Shown in pieces: positions 34,925 through 35,596 of a DNA stretch of 35,596 nucleotides. The stretch is from Emticicia agri. GTDB taxonomy: Bacteria; Bacteroidota; Bacteroidia; Cytophagales; Spirosomataceae. The notes below the pieces were generated by a model that was given only the letters and a program-made list of their open reading frames with translations, ran no database searches and was not told the origin of the DNA. Both the position numbers and the translations under genes were made by a program. How positions within the stretch are numbered: the stretch's first letter is position 1; every line of letters begins with the position of its first letter. Location: contig CAMAQF010000042.1 in the NCBI GenBank assembly GCA_945860265.1, positions 1 to 35,596 on the forward strand. Reading direction: 5' to 3'.

Positions 34925-35356
34925 GTATTTTCTTTAATATTTTGCATAAACAATATATTGCCAAATAATATTTGGCACACTTTCTTTTTATAGTAAATTA
35001 TAATATTAGAAAAATACAATAATATTTTTCACAAATAGACATTTATACGTTTAATTTTTAGTATATTATTGAAAAAAAACATTAAAATCGTCAAAAATAG
35101 GTTTTTTATCTATAGTCGGTTTTTAACTTAAACTTATCACTTTTCTTATTAATCCTTTTTAGAATGACAAAACACCATAAATAAAGTATCTTGTAGAACA
35201 GGCCTGATTGGCCGTTCCTTTGGGCAAAATTTGAACATTAAAATTAAATTATAAAACCCATTATTAAAATTCACTTCGAAAGATTCTTGAGAATAGATTT
35301 CTTGTTTCGAGAAACTTTCTTTTACTTTAAATACGTTATCAGATAAACAACATACT
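34925..35356. other. 430-bp spacer before the OsmC-type gene
   Basis: Very AT-rich. It contains the palindrome at 34959-34977. On the minus strand a 65-codon stretch ending at 35149 (SFEVNFNNGFYNLILMFKFC, then PKERPIRPVLQDTLFMVFCH) reads somewhat like protein, but has no convincing start codon and runs antisense into the OsmC-type gene; it may be a remnant. No promoter with a TAnnTTTG box was found close to 35357. Confidence 0.4.
34959..34977. promoter_or_regulatory. 19-bp perfect palindrome, operator-like
   Basis: TGCCAAATA-A-TATTTGGCA has 9-bp arms around a single central base. It lies about 35 bp upstream of the small membrane protein's promoter and 380 bp before the OsmC-type gene. It could bind a dimeric regulator or be a hairpin. 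Confidence 0.4.
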
Positions 35357-35596
35357 ATGAAAGTTGAATTAATTAGAGTAGACGATGCCTTCCATTTTGA
35401 AGCTTTCGGGGAATCAAACACAATAAATCACATGGATGCCAATGTTGATATTGGCGGACATAATTTAGGTGCAAGACCAATGGAAATGCTTTTGATGGGT
35501 TTGGGAGGATGTACTGCAATTGATGTGATTTTGATTTTGAAAAAACAACGCCAAGTGATTGAAGACCTCCGAATTTCGGTTGATGGCGAACGAGTA
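35357..35596 (+). CDS. OsmC/Ohr-family protein (partial, C-terminus off the right edge)
   Basis: 80 codons are present from the ATG at 35357: MKVELIRVDDAFHFEAFGES, then NHMDANVDIGGHNLGARPME and MLLMGLGGCTAIDVILILKK. This is the N-terminal half of OsmC-like peroxidases, with the strands before and the long helix carrying the first, peroxidatic cysteine in GLGGCTAID. The second cysteine would lie beyond the window. The pattern 'GARPMELLLMGLGGCTAIDVI.IL.K.R' is the general OsmC family rather than Ohr. It would reduce organic hydroperoxides or sulfur-type substrates (inference). Confidence 0.88.
   Translation, partial: MKVELIRVDDAFHFEAFGESNTINHMDANVDIGGHNLGARPMEMLLMGLGGCTAIDVILILKKQRQVIEDLRISVDGERV

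Noticed and set aside
35149..35421. 90-codon minus-strand frame
   Set aside because: It overlaps the OsmC-type gene in antisense at its 5' end and has no good start codon downstream of that overlap. Kept only as a possible remnant in the spacer description.

Overview
The window is AT-rich and reads as the chromosome of a Bacteroidota member, most likely order Cytophagales (Emticicia/Arcicella/Flectobacillus-like; genus is inference). The evidence is Bacteroidota-style promoters (TTG, about 19-22 bp spacer, TAnnTTTG) in front of several genes, lack of clear Shine-Dalgarno sites, a MutS Walker A region of Bacteroidota type, many secreted or lipoprotein genes, and Cytophagales-type secreted proteins.

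Layout. 1-2403 (-) is most of carB, running off the left edge. 2698-4938 (+) holds a small secreted protein and a GT39-like membrane glycosyltransferase, closed by a bidirectional terminator shared with a (-) lipoprotein gene at 4979-5701. 5707-5771 carries an inverted pair of REP-like palindromes. Next come a small (-) gene with an in-frame stop, mutS (-), a frameshifted Uma2-type gene (+), a GMC oxidoreductase (+) and methylmalonyl-CoA epimerase (+). 12061-17496 (-) contains pheT, a second GMC oxidoreductase of choline-dehydrogenase type, and pdxH. 17632-19872 (+) is a long DUF349 protein.

19990-24860 is the unusual part. A complete tRNA-Thr(UGU) gene with a good promoter is followed by three tandem 120-bp units. 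Each unit consists of the 3' part of that tRNA, a 16-bp insertion in the T arm, and a 14-bp-stem hairpin. A degraded copy of the same unit lies at 24746-24820. Between them are a secreted metalloprotease gene broken by one nonsense codon and one frameshift in a six-base homopolymer, and an IS256-type transposase remnant. I read this as a decayed island anchored at a tRNA gene.

24860-31618 returns to mostly (+) genes: a predicted aminopeptidase, a DUF3108 protein, a small Tyr/Arg/Gly-rich lipoprotein (-), a thioredoxin-fold protein, a fused MFS/spermidine-synthase-like protein, a matrixin-like lipoprotein protease and a DUF433/DUF5615 toxin-antitoxin pair. clpB (-), a second REP-like palindrome, a small three-helix membrane protein (-) and the start of an OsmC-family gene (+) complete the window.

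Most genes are housekeeping (pyrimidine/arginine precursor, mismatch repair, Phe-tRNA charging, vitamin B6, protein disaggregation) and form no single pathway. The accessory signals are the tRNA-derived repeat array, the REP-like palindromes, four broken genes or remnants, and a toxin-antitoxin pair.
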